Assembly (NCBI GenBank): GCA_037893225.1
Contig: JAZGUH010000075.1
Location: forward strand, 1,426,001-1,490,000
Length of the DNA: 64,000 nt
Direction of reading: 5' to 3'
Source: Hippasteria phrygiana
Taxonomy: Eukaryota; Echinodermata; Asteroidea; Valvatida; Goniasteridae
Shown: one piece after another, positions 46,688 to 57,668 of the stretch
Position numbering within the stretch: position 1 is the first letter of the stretch
Layout of the letters: the number at the start of each line of letters is the position of its first letter
Notes under the pieces: model-generated
Database searches by the model: none
Seen by the model: the letters and a program-made list of their open reading frames with translations, nothing else
Told to the model about the DNA's origin: nothing
Program-made: the position numbers and the translations under genes

Positions 46688-47058
46688 GTTCCTTGGGTCC
46701 TTGGGTCCTTGGGTCCGTGTGTCCTTGGGTCCTTGGGTCCTTGGGTCCTTGGGTCCTTGGGTCCTTGGGTCCGTGGGTCCGTGGGTCCGTGGGTCCGTGG
46801 GTCCGTGGGTCCGTGGGTCCGTGGGTCCGTGGGTCCGTGGGTCCGTGGGTCCGTGGGTCCGTGGGTCCGTGGGTCCGTGGGTCCGTGGGTCCGTGGGTCC
46901 GTGGGTCCGTGGGTCCGTGGGTCCGTGGGTCCGTGGGTCCGTGGGTCCGTGGGTCCGTGGGTCCGTGGGTCCGTGGGTCCGTGGGTCCGTGGGTCCGTGG
47001 GTCCGTGGGTCCGTGGGTCCGTGGGTCCGTGGGTCCGTGGGTCCGTGGGTCCGTGGGT
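46688..47058 (+). repeat. 8-bp minisatellite (GGGTCCGT)n
   Basis: About 46 units: first GGGTCCTT variants (46696-46770), then uninterrupted GGGTCCGT to 47058. Because 8 is not divisible by 3, all three plus frames read the same eight-residue cycle (GPWVRGSV), which explains the three long overlapping open frames. None is a gene. Confidence 0.95.
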
Positions 47059-47989
47059 GCTTGTAATTTGTATACCTTGCTTGCTTATATATTTACCTTA
47101 AATTTGTTGGTTGAAAGAGAGTGATTATTATTGTGGTGCATTTATAGGATGCATGTTTTTTTAAGAGTGCCATACTGTTTGTGGTCTACTAGTCAGTGTT
47201 TAAGGACAATTTTAAGGAGTATTTCCAGAGCATTTTTGGATATGGGCTCTGTGCGCCACCAAAAGAGGGCGCTGTCCACATAGCAACCGCACTTTCATGG
47301 GGAGTAATTCGCTGGTATTACGCACTGCGCTCCTCGTTCATTTGATACTCGTATACCAGTGGGATTGCTTTGTCTGTTTGCCGACTCTCGATAATTGCGT
47401 TTTCAATAAGAATATCATAGCGGGAACCAGACACTTAAATTGAAGTCAGGTAAAATGGCGTCGATATTGACCCCCAACTCGCCTTTTCTTTCCGCTGAGG
47501 GGGTAGTTGTGCACGGAGTCCATAACAAGGCAACTTTTCGTATTACAAGTCTTGGTGGAGTTTAGTAAGCCTCTCTTTAGATCATTTTTCTATGGGATCA
47601 TTGTTATTGCAGAATAAAGAAATATAATCTGTGTGTTACTGAGTTACATATCCAATATTTTGGAGTTTAGAGTTTAAACTCTTATACAAGACTGGCATAT
47701 AACTTGCATATTATCTGTGTAAATCTATAAATATCAAGCCCTGTCGGTTAAAATTTTAAATCAGGCAAGCTACCACAGGTGTTTACAATATGGTCAGATA
47801 CGTCAAGGTTAAAGGCCATGGAGGAGTACGTTAATTTCCCATGAAGGAAGAAGATAAGTCCCTACTTCTAAAGCCGTTTACAATCGGGTTATCCTGAAGC
47901 TCAGGGTCTACAGTACCAAGAGGATGACAGCATAATGGTGGTACCATCACAAGGGGGGTAAGGTATAGGTCCACCTCCAGACGGATGGA
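47059..47989. other. Non-coding stretch with inverted copy of the 3.7-kb repeat
   Basis: 47246-47400 is the inverse complement of 3713-3880 (GAGGGCGCTGTCCACATAGC at one end, CGACTCTCGATAATTG at the other). The remainder shows nothing clear. It may include the untranslated leader of the gag fragment that follows. Confidence 0.55.
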
Positions 47990-48470
47990 GTGACTGTATT
48001 TACACCCCCATGTAGCCGGAAACCCAACCAGCCGGTGATTCGAAGCTTAAAGCTGGAGGACAGGCTGATAGAACTACTATCAAAGCCCCGCACGCAATTG
48101 TTGATGGCTCCAGAGAGGAAGATCACTCCTTTTGATGGAAAACCTGGGGAGGTTAGAGACTTCCTGTCGAATATCAAAGATGCCTTTCAGCGCTACAGTA
48201 TCCCAGTGGACCAAATGGGGTCCTTCCTAAAAGACTACCTCCGTGGGGTTCTCAAGTTAAAAGTGAAAGCACTACTTGCTGATGGCCAAACTGTAGAGGA
48301 AGCTCTCGATTTCCTGAAAGATTCGTATTGAGAGAAGTTAACTCTGGGTGAACTACAGCGTCTCTTCATTGAACGTAGGCAGCACCCAGGGGAAAATGCC
48401 CGAGACTTTGCTGTACACCTGGAAAAACGCTTTCTTTGGCTGACACGTAAAGATGCCAAGTTATTCGCCA
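47990..48470 (+). pseudogene. Retrotransposon Gag fragment
   Basis: One frame carries a Gag/PNMA-like capsid stretch: ITPFDGKPGEVRDFL, a helical segment ending LKDSY, then LGELQRLFIERRQHPGENAR. An in-frame TGA at 48329-48331 lies where such proteins have Gly (SYG-type motif). The similarity ends abruptly at about 48465, at the edge of the Maverick-like block. No zinc knuckle, protease or reverse transcriptase follows. It is a dead, truncated LTR-retrotransposon gag. The start at 47990 is arbitrary. Confidence 0.7.
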
Positions 48471-48632
48471 ACTGGGGGTCCTTGTATCTTTAAAACGAGG
48501 CAAAATTATGCTTTCAAACCTTCAAAAATGAAATTAGAGCACAAAATAACCCAAAAACTGGAAAAACCTAAATTTGCTCAAAATTGCCGATTAGCCACTA
48601 TGAGAAAAACACGACGTAATTGTACTTTTGCG

Positions 48633-49010
48633 TCAACAACCAAAAGTAGTGATTGTCGTAATGTCGTGTCTACCACTAAAGGCCAGCTTCGTCAACGTAC
48701 AAGTGTTTTTATCCGAAGCCGCTTTACGATATTGTATTTCTTGTTCCGCGCTGCAGTCGTCTATCAACAATAAAACGTGTAATCCTCGTAGTCTGGTTCT
48801 ACGTTGAGAGTCGCATAGGTATATCTCCGTATCTAACCAAAGCCAATCTCTGTCGTGATAAGTCTTGTTGTTACTCAACGTGGGACAAATGACGACAATC
48901 TTTTTAAAGTGATTTTCGTATTCTTTTTCCAACAAGTCTAAAACAAATTTAGTTTTACCAGAGTTGGTTCTACCGCATATCAAGGCGCAGTGAGGTGTCT
49001 TTGGAAACAT
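48633..49010 (-). pseudogene. Packaging ATPase (A32/FtsK-HerA type), truncated
   Basis: It starts at 49010 and reads 125 residues. Walker A is GRTNSGKTKF (residues 13-22). Walker B is LLLIDD (80-85), followed by the CSAE and KLAFSGRH motifs usual in Maverick/adintovirus ATPases. Family members are about 230-280 residues and drive DNA into capsids. Here the frame shifts near 48640; a TQKYN-type motif is seen in another frame just beyond, then a stop. The C-terminal third is missing. It is divergently placed 230 bp from the polymerase gene. Confidence 0.85.
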
Positions 49011-49237
49011 GCTTTTTAATTATAACCCTGATTTTTTAATAGTAAACGCCAAGTAGTAGAGAAAGGAGATTACTGCCCCACCTCTGTTTTCCCTCCTCTC
49101 TCCCCCTCCCTCTTCCCTCTTTTTTCCCCCAAAAATTTCAAAAATCAAAATGAGAAAATCGCCAGATTCCAAAAATGGGAAAACCCAAAAAAATTTAGGA
49201 AGCAAAATTTGTTTTATCTAAACATCTATTATAAAGG

Positions 49238-52200
49238 ATGGAAAACAGAATGATACCCGCAACGGGTTACACCCGTTGGACAAAAAACGATCTGAAAAAG
49301 TATATCGACAAATATGCCATTACGTTGGGCCCACCAACCGGACGCAATGGTACGTTCATCAGACTAGACTATATATCGGTCATAAAAAAGAATGAGGCGC
49401 TTTATAAAAATTTGCGGTTTAAGTCTAAAGAATTATTAGAAAATGTAATCACAGATAAACACATCCCGCTGGGTGATCCTACCGGGAGAAGGGGTCGGTA
49501 CATTAAAAAAAGATTTTGAATCTGCCATACGGCGATATTATAAAAAACCCGACGAAGAACTTGCCCCCTTGGCTTTTAACGAAACAACTCCAAAGCCATT
49601 CAGAAATAATTTGCGTAATTATGAGATGAATATCGATAGAATTCTCGTAGATCCTCTAGCATTTTTTTACGAAAACAAACTTAAAATCATACACGAGTTG
49701 AAAGGCGCACTAAACGAATTTAGAAGCTTTAAATTTCAACTCGCGTTTAAAGTTACGTTGAGAAAGTATAATCACGTAAACGAAACTTTTACCGAAGAAA
49801 CGAGTGTTTTTTTCGGGCTTCAATCGATCGTATTAAACGAAGGCGAAATCGAAAACCAAGTACAAGAACAGATAGATATCATAATCGAAAAAATAGAAAA
49901 ATTTCAAACAAACGGAAGCGGTTGGGTAATTCTTGATTTAAAGGCACTCTATATCAACGTTTCTAATTACCAACCAATAAGAGGCAATTCTTACATTCCA
50001 CTACCCCCTCACATAAAAAGGCAGTCGTCAATGTTAAAAACGAAGATCAGGAGTGTATCAGATGGTCGTTGAGAGCCGCCTTAGGATTATTTACTCCCTC
50101 TGTCAAAGAATCAATTAAAAACAACCCCAACTATACTATTCACTACGAAAGGAATTCTATCTTCGAAGAAGATGACGGATTAGATTTTAAGAACGTAACG
50201 TTTCCAACCCCCATCACGGATATTGACAGGATCGAAAAACAAAATAATCTCGCCATTAACGTTTTTGGTTATGAAAACAAAATGTTCCCGCTGAGAATAA
50301 CTTCTCAACGAAAACCGGTCATAAATCTACTGCTGTTTTCTCAAGGAGACAATAATCATTATTGTTGGATAAAAAACCTAAGCCGTTTACTGTCCAACGA
50401 AACTAAACACAACGGACGCAAATATTTGTGTACGTGGTGCCTGCAACATTTCAGTAGGCAAGATAATTTAGACAGACACGAGATAGATTGTAGGGGTGTT
50501 AGCCAAACCCCGGCTTTAGCGGTATTACCGACTCAACCAACAACATTCTAAAGTTTAAAAACTTTAAAAATAGACAACCTGTACCTTTTACTATATACGC
50601 GGACTTTGAAAGTATCTTAGCACCGCTACGCTCTACTCTCGTACGCCCTACGAGCGTAGCTACGAGAGTAGAACCAACGGACGAAGAAACGCAGACTAAA
50701 AAGACTCACGAACATAAGGCATGCGGCTACGCTTATATCATAATCGGACCCGACGGACAAGTTTTGGGCGAGCCCAAGACTTATAGAGGGACGGACGCAA
50801 CATCGCATTTCTTAGATAATTTATTAGACGAAAAAGACAAAATCAACGAAATATTCGAGAATCCCGAACCCATGATTTTTACGTCCGAAGATGAGTTAGC
50901 TCATAACGATGCAAACAATTGTTGGATTTGCGAGTACCCCTTTAACCATAAAACAAATACTTGCAAATGCGAATGTCCGAAACAAATTGGATCAGAATTT
51001 GATTGCGAATCTAAATACTACAATCTAGACATAAAAACTCCGAAAGAACTACTAACACTCGTCGAAGATGAAGGAATAAAATTGGGAAAACCTAAAGGTA
51101 AAAGAGGTCAGCACCTTAAAAAAGACTTGCTACGCGCCGTATGGTACCATCCTAAACCTAGAAGATTTCAAAGAGCCGATGTAGACGAGAATAAACCGAA
51201 AAGTAAACATCCTCCAATATTCTGTGGAATATGTGACAGAGAGATTTGCGCGTTTAGAAAAGTAAGAGATCATTGTCACATCACTGGCAACTACAGAGGA
51301 GCGGCACACATGTGCTGTAACTTGAAATTACAGATAAAACCCGGTAAAACGCCAATCCCAGTCATTATTCATAATTTAGAAAATTACGACGCTCATTTGA
51401 TTATGCAGAGTATTTCGGAAACCAACGGAAAACTAAAGTGTATATCTAAAACGTCCGAAAAATACATTTCATTTTCTGTAGGTCAACTCAGATTTTTAGA
51501 TTCTTTCAAGTTTTTTATCTACGTCGTTAGAACGATTAGTAGCCGCATGTCCGAGAGATGCGTTTAGATATATCGATACTCCCTACAGTCGCAGACGTAA
51601 AGCGCTAGTGCCAGCCGACCCCGCTAAACGCAATCTTTTACTTAAAAAGGGTGTATATCCGTACGAGTACATGGATGATTTCGAACGATTTAACGAAACT
51701 AAACTTCCCGATAAATGTCATTTTTATAGCGCTCTAACCGATTCCGATATAAGCGACTCGGATTACGAACACGCTAAAAAGGTATGGCAGACTTTTAACA
51801 TTAAAAACTTGGGTGAATATCACGACCTCTACGTATTGACCGATGTATTATTATTGGCCGATGTGTTTGAAAACTTTAGAAAACTCTGTATAGTAAATTA
51901 CGGATTAGATCCGTGCCATTATTTCACATTACCCGGTCTAAGTTGGAATTAGAGTCAAATTAGAACTCTTGACCGATATAGATCAGCATTTATTCATAGA
52001 GAAAGGAACCAGAGGGGGAATATCTAGCGTGGGTAGTACTCGCTATGCCGAGGCTAATAACGAGTATCTAGAAGATTACGATCCCGATAAACCCAACTCG
52101 TTTATTTCTTATCTAGATGCCAACAATTTGTACGGTTGGGCCATGTCTCAACCATTACCGTACGCAGATTTTAGGTGGGTAAAAGACAAATATTTACCCC

Positions 52201-53387
52201 TGTTTACCACCGAATATATATTGTGTCTAGCCGACGACTCTTTTTGGGGGTGGGTACTAGAAGTGGATCCAAAACATTTACACGACTTACACAACGGTTA
52301 TCCTTTAGCACCCGTAAACCAAGTCATTACTTTAGAATCGATGAGTCCTTATCAGCTAGACTTGATGGAAAAAAACAGGCTCACAACCGTCGAATGAAAC
52401 CAAGTTGGTAGCGACGGGCGGACCAAGAAAGAATTACGTAACTCATTATAGAAATCAAAAATTCACGGGCTAGTTATAACCCGAGTACATAGGGTTTTAA
52501 AGTTTACTCAAGCGCCTTGGATGAAATCATACATCGATAAAAATACCCAACTCAGAAAAGAAGCTAAGTCCGATTTCGAAAAAGACTTTTTTAAATTGAT
52601 GAACAACTCGGTATTTGGCAAAACTATGGAAGATGTTAGAAAGCGAATGGACTCTCACTTGTTAAGAGTCCACGAAGAAACTAAAATTCGTAAATTGATA
52701 GCCAAACCAAATTACAACAGCAGGATAATTTTTGAACGCTGCGATCTATTAATGATAAACATGTATAAAACTCAAGTTCGTTTAAACAAACCCGTCTATT
52801 GCGGTATGGGTATTTTAGACCTTAGTAAACTTTTAATGTACGAATTTTATTACGATAAACTAAAAGTAAAATACAAAGACAAAGTCGATTTGATTTATAC
52901 CGATACGGACTCGTTGCTCTTACGTATTGAAACTGAAGACCTATACAAAGACATGGAAAAAGACAGAGAATTATACGACTTGTCGAATTATCCGAAAGAC
53001 CACTTTTTATACGACGATTCTAATAAGAAAATAATAGGTAAGTTCAAGGACGAATGTGGTGGAAAACCGATCAAAGAAGTGGTTTGTATCAGATCAAAAA
53101 TGTACTCCATTTTAATGGACGATGGGGAAAATATTAAGAAATCAAAAGGAGTCAGAAGGTACGTCGTTTCAAACGAGATAACTCATCAAGATTATAAAGA
53201 CTGTCTGTTTAACTCATCAATTTATCGGCACGACATGAACATGTTGAGAAGCGACAAGCATATCATGAACTCTTTAACTCAAAATAAGGTATCGCTCAAT
53301 CCCAGAGACGATAAACGGCATATCTTAGACGATGGAATTCATACTCTTATGCACGATCATTATCGTACCCGCGTATCGAAAAAGTGA
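49238..53387 (+). pseudogene. Protein-primed family B DNA polymerase, multiply frameshifted
   Basis: Seven collinear plus-strand pieces (about 49238-49519, 49500-50050, 50069-50551, 50553-51567, 51600-51950, 51969-52397, 52521-53387) make one polymerase. Seen in order: two N-terminal LG-P-GR-G modules; a C2HC-like finger (LCTWCLQHFSRQDNLDRHEI); ExoI DFES (50602); a third LGKPKGKRG module (about 51087); a CGICD zinc motif; ExoII NLENYDAH (51373); DANNLYGWAMSQ (about 52116); the motif B region DFFKLMNNSVFGKT (about 52585); and motif C YTDTDS (52896-52913). This replicates linear protein-capped genomes in the family. Breaks include an indel in the A7 run at 49504-49510, others near 50050, 50550, 51560 and 51955, and losses around 52400-52520. 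Catalytic residues survive in the fragments, but no single frame does. Confidence 0.92.
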
Positions 53388-53427
53388 AATTAATATTAAT
53401 AATAATAATAATATATATATATAAATC

Positions 53428-53884
53428 ATGTGTAAGTGGTTAAACATCGGAAGGCTAACTACGTGCGAAAATGATAGAGACCCGTGGTGTATCGAACATT
53501 TCGGCAGACGTGATCTAGCGCCTAAACCGTGTTTAATTTGTGGCTATGGAACTAGGTCAAAGGTACAACTTTGTACGAATCATTCTACGAAAGGAAAACA
53601 CCGGCTACAACTCATCGAAAATATGGCTAAAACTAGGTATAAAAGAGTTATAAAAGAACTCGATATAAAATTTAACCCCGAAAAACGTCGATGTTCGTGG
53701 TTACTTTGTAGTAGCCCAAACCGCTGTAATAAGCCAACTGCCAAGTCTGACCCTATATATTGCTCTTTACACGCGTATCGATTTTAAAAAGTCGGTAGAG
53801 CCTTAGCCCCCTGTAATATCTGCGGTCGAGGTACTTTTTCTAAAAACGGTAATTGTACCGAGTGTAATAAAAAAAAACATTAGG
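53428..53884 (+). pseudogene. Cys-rich zinc-binding protein of the viral element
   Basis: An ATG at 53428, 40 bp after the polymerase stop and behind an (AAT/AT)n tract (53393-53425), opens a 119-codon frame with Cys/His pairs: MCKW, CLICGYGT, LCTNHS, CSWLLC and YCSLHAY. It stops at 53785-53787. A further CNICGRGT and CTEC pair lies in the next frame to 53884, so a frameshift probably removed the last zinc unit. Many double-jelly-roll viruses carry small zinc proteins, but I cannot name this one. The AT tract may be its promoter. Confidence 0.5.
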
Positions 53885-53889
53885 ATTCT

Positions 53890-54601
53890 TTAAAGATTAG
53901 AACAAGAATTTTTATAAATATCTACTCGAAAAATAACTCTCTTATTGTGATTATCGATTAACGCGCCGTCGCAGTCTCTGAAAGAAAAACTCAGTTCGGG
54001 TATTTTACTCCTAATTAGCGGTATGGTAGTTTTTCTTTTATTCTGCAACGACGCGATTATATCCGAATCGGAGTTAATATTTAAAATCGGTATAACGTCT
54101 AACAAGTCTGTATGATTTCCGTTATAGAAATTATTATACGTAGATAATTCGCCGCAATGTAAAAAAACTGCATTCACATAATTAATATTATAATGTCCTA
54201 CAATTTCACCATTACGCAAAGGGTACCAAATATAGGGTAGGTCCAACACTTTTTGAGTATATCGATCGAACATAATGATAACATCTCCAACACCCAAATC
54301 TGTTATACCGGCATTAAAAACAATTTTTGATGACAACTGTCATCAAAGTTAATTTATTAAGTTAGGCTATTAACCCATCGATATCATAATTTCCAGTTGG
54401 AATTATCGTTACACCGTTACGCACACCTCGGCTAGCAACTGTTCTCCATCCTATAGTCATACGTTGAGTTATATTATAAAACCCGACGGTAAATATCACG
54501 CTGTTTAAACTCATACAGCAATCTCCCTTAGAGTTATCTATAGGTTTTGACAGTCTAAACGCTTTTTCGCTACCAATCATTTCAAAAATGTGCGATTCCA
54601 T
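53890..54601 (-). pseudogene. Penton-like minor capsid protein, copy A
   Basis: The minus strand from 54601 reads MESHIFEMIGSEKAFRLSKP and a SLNSVIF-GFYNIT motif, then loses the frame at about 54362. A second piece (54336-53890) ends with LSFSFRDCDGALIDNHNKRV, the conserved last strand region of Polinton/adintovirus penton-like proteins. Compared with copy B the middle (the IPAEYYDID-type region onward) is shortened or scrambled. In the virus this protein forms the capsid vertices. It is non-functional here. Confidence 0.7.
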
Positions 54602-54635
54602 TTTAATAAAGCGTAAACAAATCTTTAGATTTTTT

Positions 54636-55337
54636 TTAAAATGTACCGATCGTCAAGCTAAAACTAATCTTTTTTCCTCGATTATCGATTAACTCGCCGT
54701 CGCGGTCTTTGATACTAAAGCTAAGTTGGTTTATCCTATCGCCCGCGAGTCTATGAGCGGGTGCTCTTATACTCTCGATAAGCGTATCATCTCTTTTCGT
54801 TATTGGTATAACGTATAACAAGTACGCACCCCTTCCGTTATAGAAATTATTAGACGTAGATAACTGATCGCAATGTAAAAATACTGTATCGATAGGCGTT
54901 GTATTATAATGTCCTATACGTAATCTACGCCAAAAACTAATTTTCTTTCTGATATCCCCAACAATTGTTTAATGTTTTTATCAAAGCGTAGAACGTTATT
55001 TTCTTCCGTTATATTAAAAGATATCTTTTTATTAAGTTTATCTACAGAGACTTCTAACCAAACTAATTTACTAAGTCTATCTCCGATCCAATCTATATCG
55101 TAATATTCAGCCGGAATATCAATTCTACCATCCATACTACCCGTTTTTTCCCCCGTGTTTGGATCGATTTGATTTATAAAAAAGAGAATTTCGCTATTAC
55201 TAGTTATATTATAAAACCCCTCGGTAAATATCACGCTGTTTAAACTCATACAGTAATCCCCCTGGGAGTTATCTATAGGTTTTGATAAATTAAAAGTTTG
55301 TTCGCTAGCAAACATTTAAAAAACGTGCGATTCCATT
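54636..55337 (-). pseudogene. Penton-like minor capsid protein, copy B
   Basis: This is a tandem paralogue of copy A. It starts at 55337 (MESHVF) but meets a stop after six codons. The following frame (55315-54914) holds LSKPIDNSQGDYCMSLNSVI, IPAEYYDIDW and ITEENNVLRF. The last piece (54821-54636) ends LSFSIKDRDGELIDNRGKKI. The same order of motifs as copy A, 35 bp away, shows gene duplication before or during decay. At least three breaks. Confidence 0.75.
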
Positions 55338-55376
55338 TTTTATTTAAATCTTATAAATAAGATTTAAAATAAAAAA

Positions 55377-55571
55377 ATGAAATTCGCTCAATTTATGAAA
55401 TTTTTAGACGCTAATAAACAAACGATAACAAATGCTCTAGATATCGTGAATCTAGCTGGAGGTCACGACGATACGCTCTACGAGCGTAGCTACGCGAGTA
55501 CGAGTGCTAGCGACAAGTACGAAGCAATTACCCCGGAGAGTACCCCGTTGAACATGAACTTGAGTAATTAA
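55377..55571 (+). CDS. Small viral-element open frame, unidentified
   Basis: 64 codons starting MKFAQFMKFLDANKQTITNA, with a VNLAGGH segment and a low-complexity Ser/Thr end. It faces away from the capsid genes across 40 bp of AT-rich DNA. Maverick/adintovirus elements often have a short gene beside the penton gene (some compared to adenovirus pVI or pX), and the Gly-Gly-His centre might fit. This is weak. Its C-terminal half overlaps a TACGCTCTACGAGCGTAG palindrome also found inside the polymerase gene, so the end may be an insertion. Confidence 0.4.
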   Translation: MKFAQFMKFLDANKQTITNALDIVNLAGGHDDTLYERSYASTSASDKYEAITPESTPLNMNLSN

Positions 55572-55589
55572 CTAACCATCATCGTAAAA

Positions 55590-55740
55590 ACACGAACGTT
55601 TTAGTAGTGTTTGTGCGTTTTAGACGAACGTACGACGGACGTTATGTCTTCGGCCAATAGAAAATCTTAACTTTACAGGCTCCACCCCAGGCTCCACCCA
55701 CCACGACCGTCGCGACCGTCTAATTCAACAATGGCTTGAG
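55590..55740 (+). repeat. Partial copy of the AACGTT/long-inverted-repeat family
   Basis: GTGTTTGTGCGTTTTAGACG, then TCGGCCAATA and CTCCACCCA-CACGACCGTC, matches about 40690-40805 in direct orientation with indels. It abuts the right side of the viral block. Confidence 0.65.
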
Positions 55741-56223
55741 TTGGGATTGTTTCATTCTATTCATAGAAGCACTGGCGTAATCCTTGTCGAGGACTTGTGT
55801 ATCGCCACAATCTTCGCCAAGGAAATTCCCCTGGAGCGGCACAAACATTCGTCTTGTAAATCCATTGTGTGCGTCTGTGTGTGTGATCTAACCTTTCATA
55901 CTCACTGTGGACCTGCGAACAAAAGATGTCCACAAGATGTAGGAAGAGGTTACTGATTGTGGACTTGCAGACGTCCACACAAGGTTTTCCACTTTCTGAA
56001 AAGTGGTCTCGGATGCATTTTTGGGTTAGGGTTATCTGTCGCAAAATAAAGTAGAATAGTTGAGGAAATCACAGTCGAAATTCCATATGAAAAAGGTGTT
56101 AAAAATGTGGGTTTATGTGGTTTTGAAGCATGTTTTTCTTAAAGTACATGAAAACAAAGGAATGTCCACAAAAGGTATGAAATGTAAGACTGAGTATGTG
56201 TGAGTATGAGTATGTATATACCA
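55741..56223. other. Non-coding stretch
   Basis: Several GTCCACA/TGTGGAC motifs (55909-55984) in both orientations; otherwise nothing recognised. Confidence 0.4.
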
Positions 56224-56420
56224 GAAATCGTAGACCTAGGACAAAAGAATTCAGGCGCAGACAAAGGGTCCACGTTTGACCGAACGTCCACGATTAAAAA
56301 TCGTGTACAAAACCAATGGGAGGCCTTCCGAAAAAGTATAAACAAAAGAGGAACAATGGGACGTCCACGATTGCCGGTGTTTATACACTTGTGTGTGTGT
56401 GTGTGCGTGTGTGTGTATAG
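56224..56420. mobile_element. Second CAATCGTGGACC MITE copy plus (GT)n
   Basis: 56224-56377 aligns with 45149-45306 (GACCTAGGACAAAAGAATTC, then AACCAATGGGAGGCCTTCCG). It is followed by a (GT/CGTG)n microsatellite at 56391-56418. Confidence 0.75.
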
Positions 56421-57668
56421 GGGGACAGGACCTGGGAGCTTCCAAGATTAACCCTAATGTAACTCTAAACCCACAGGAGTCGGAGCAGCCTAAATGGTTG
56501 TTAAGTTGTTTCTCCATTTTTCATTTTATTTTGAAAATAATGTTCACATTTGTTCATTATGTTTGAATTGGGAGCGGGTCCAATGGCCCACACCCTGGCC
56601 AAATTGTTCTTGGATTGCGACTAAAACATTAACAATTGATTAAACTTGGCAAAATGTACTTGTAAGTAAAACAAAAGCTTCGTGTCAGACCATTTTCATA
56701 TTGTTTTCTTCTGGTTTTGATCTTGCCAAGAATTATTTTTAATGCGCTCTTTAAATGGGGGAAAGGAGTGGCTCCGGCAAAAGGAAACGGGCGGGAAGCC
56801 GCACAAGACTTTGTTGGTTTGTATTGTTCGTTTGTCTTTTTGTTTGTTTGCTTGATTGCTTTAACTTCTATCATTGATAACGTATATCTCACTTGAAGCA
56901 ATGCAGGACACAACGCTGACTCGAGTAACTTACATTACTGGTGAATTTTTAAATGCTCGGGTACACTTTTCCAACGCGACCAATAAAGATGGACTGACAA
57001 GTCACGGTGACCTAATTCCCATATCGGGTGGCGAGCCGTACTCCGAACTCTATAACACTGTCATTTTTTGAAACAAAATATATCTGCCATTTTCATATAA
57101 AGGATAATCCTCATCGTTATAGGTTATATAGTAAAACGATAGAAAACAGGACGCATGAAAAATTACCAATATGTTACTGTTGTTTAGTACTCAATTTAGA
57201 AACAGTATACAAGTAGTATCTGAGTAGTCCGGCTGGGACTGCAAAATGACCAAATCAACACAAATGCTATTCACCGTTGTGCCTGTGTTCAGCATTCTAG
57301 CTACTAATTTCACACACTTTTTGTCTGAAAGTAGCAAGATAAAACGTTATATCTAATCAGTTTAGGACAACATATGCGACGACGTCTTTATAACCATAGT
57401 TACGTGTTGGCTTTTTGTGAGAGATGGGAAAACGATCCACTGAAAGCAATGCCATACTTTAAAAGTTGAATTCGTTGGATAAGGCTGTAGTTATAGCTTA
57501 AGCTAACAATTCAATTTTTTTCTAAAGCGCAATCAGTACTAAAAGCATGAACGAAATAGCATCGGCTGTAGAACAATTTATGAACAATCGATTAATGCGT
57601 ATCTATTATTCTAATGTGATTATTTAGTCTCTCATGGTATTATGTCTGTTGTCTTTCAATGAATTTCC
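56421..57668. other. Non-coding stretch downstream of the HARBI1-like gene
   Basis: No coding region or repeat supported on either strand. No clear AATAAA is seen just beyond the transposase stop. Confidence 0.4.

Larger units (their letters stand above)
48500..55580. mobile_element. Decayed Maverick/Polinton- or adintovirus-like element
   Basis: A continuous AT-rich block with compact virus-like genes on both strands: packaging ATPase (-), protein-primed family B DNA polymerase (+), Cys-rich protein (+), two copies of a penton-like minor capsid gene (-) and a small open frame (+). No major capsid protein, protease or retrovirus-like integrase was found, and no terminal inverted repeats. The copy is therefore partial or rearranged, and almost every gene has frameshifts or stops. 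Borders are estimated from where recognisable genes begin and end. Whether it was a Polinton transposon or an integrated adintovirus cannot be decided from this part. Confidence 0.85.

Noticed and set aside
46566..47124. Long open frames with GPWVRGSV repeats, as a repetitive structural protein
   Set aside because: All three frames are open because the unit is 8 bp. No start context, and the sequence outside the minisatellite is not coding-like.
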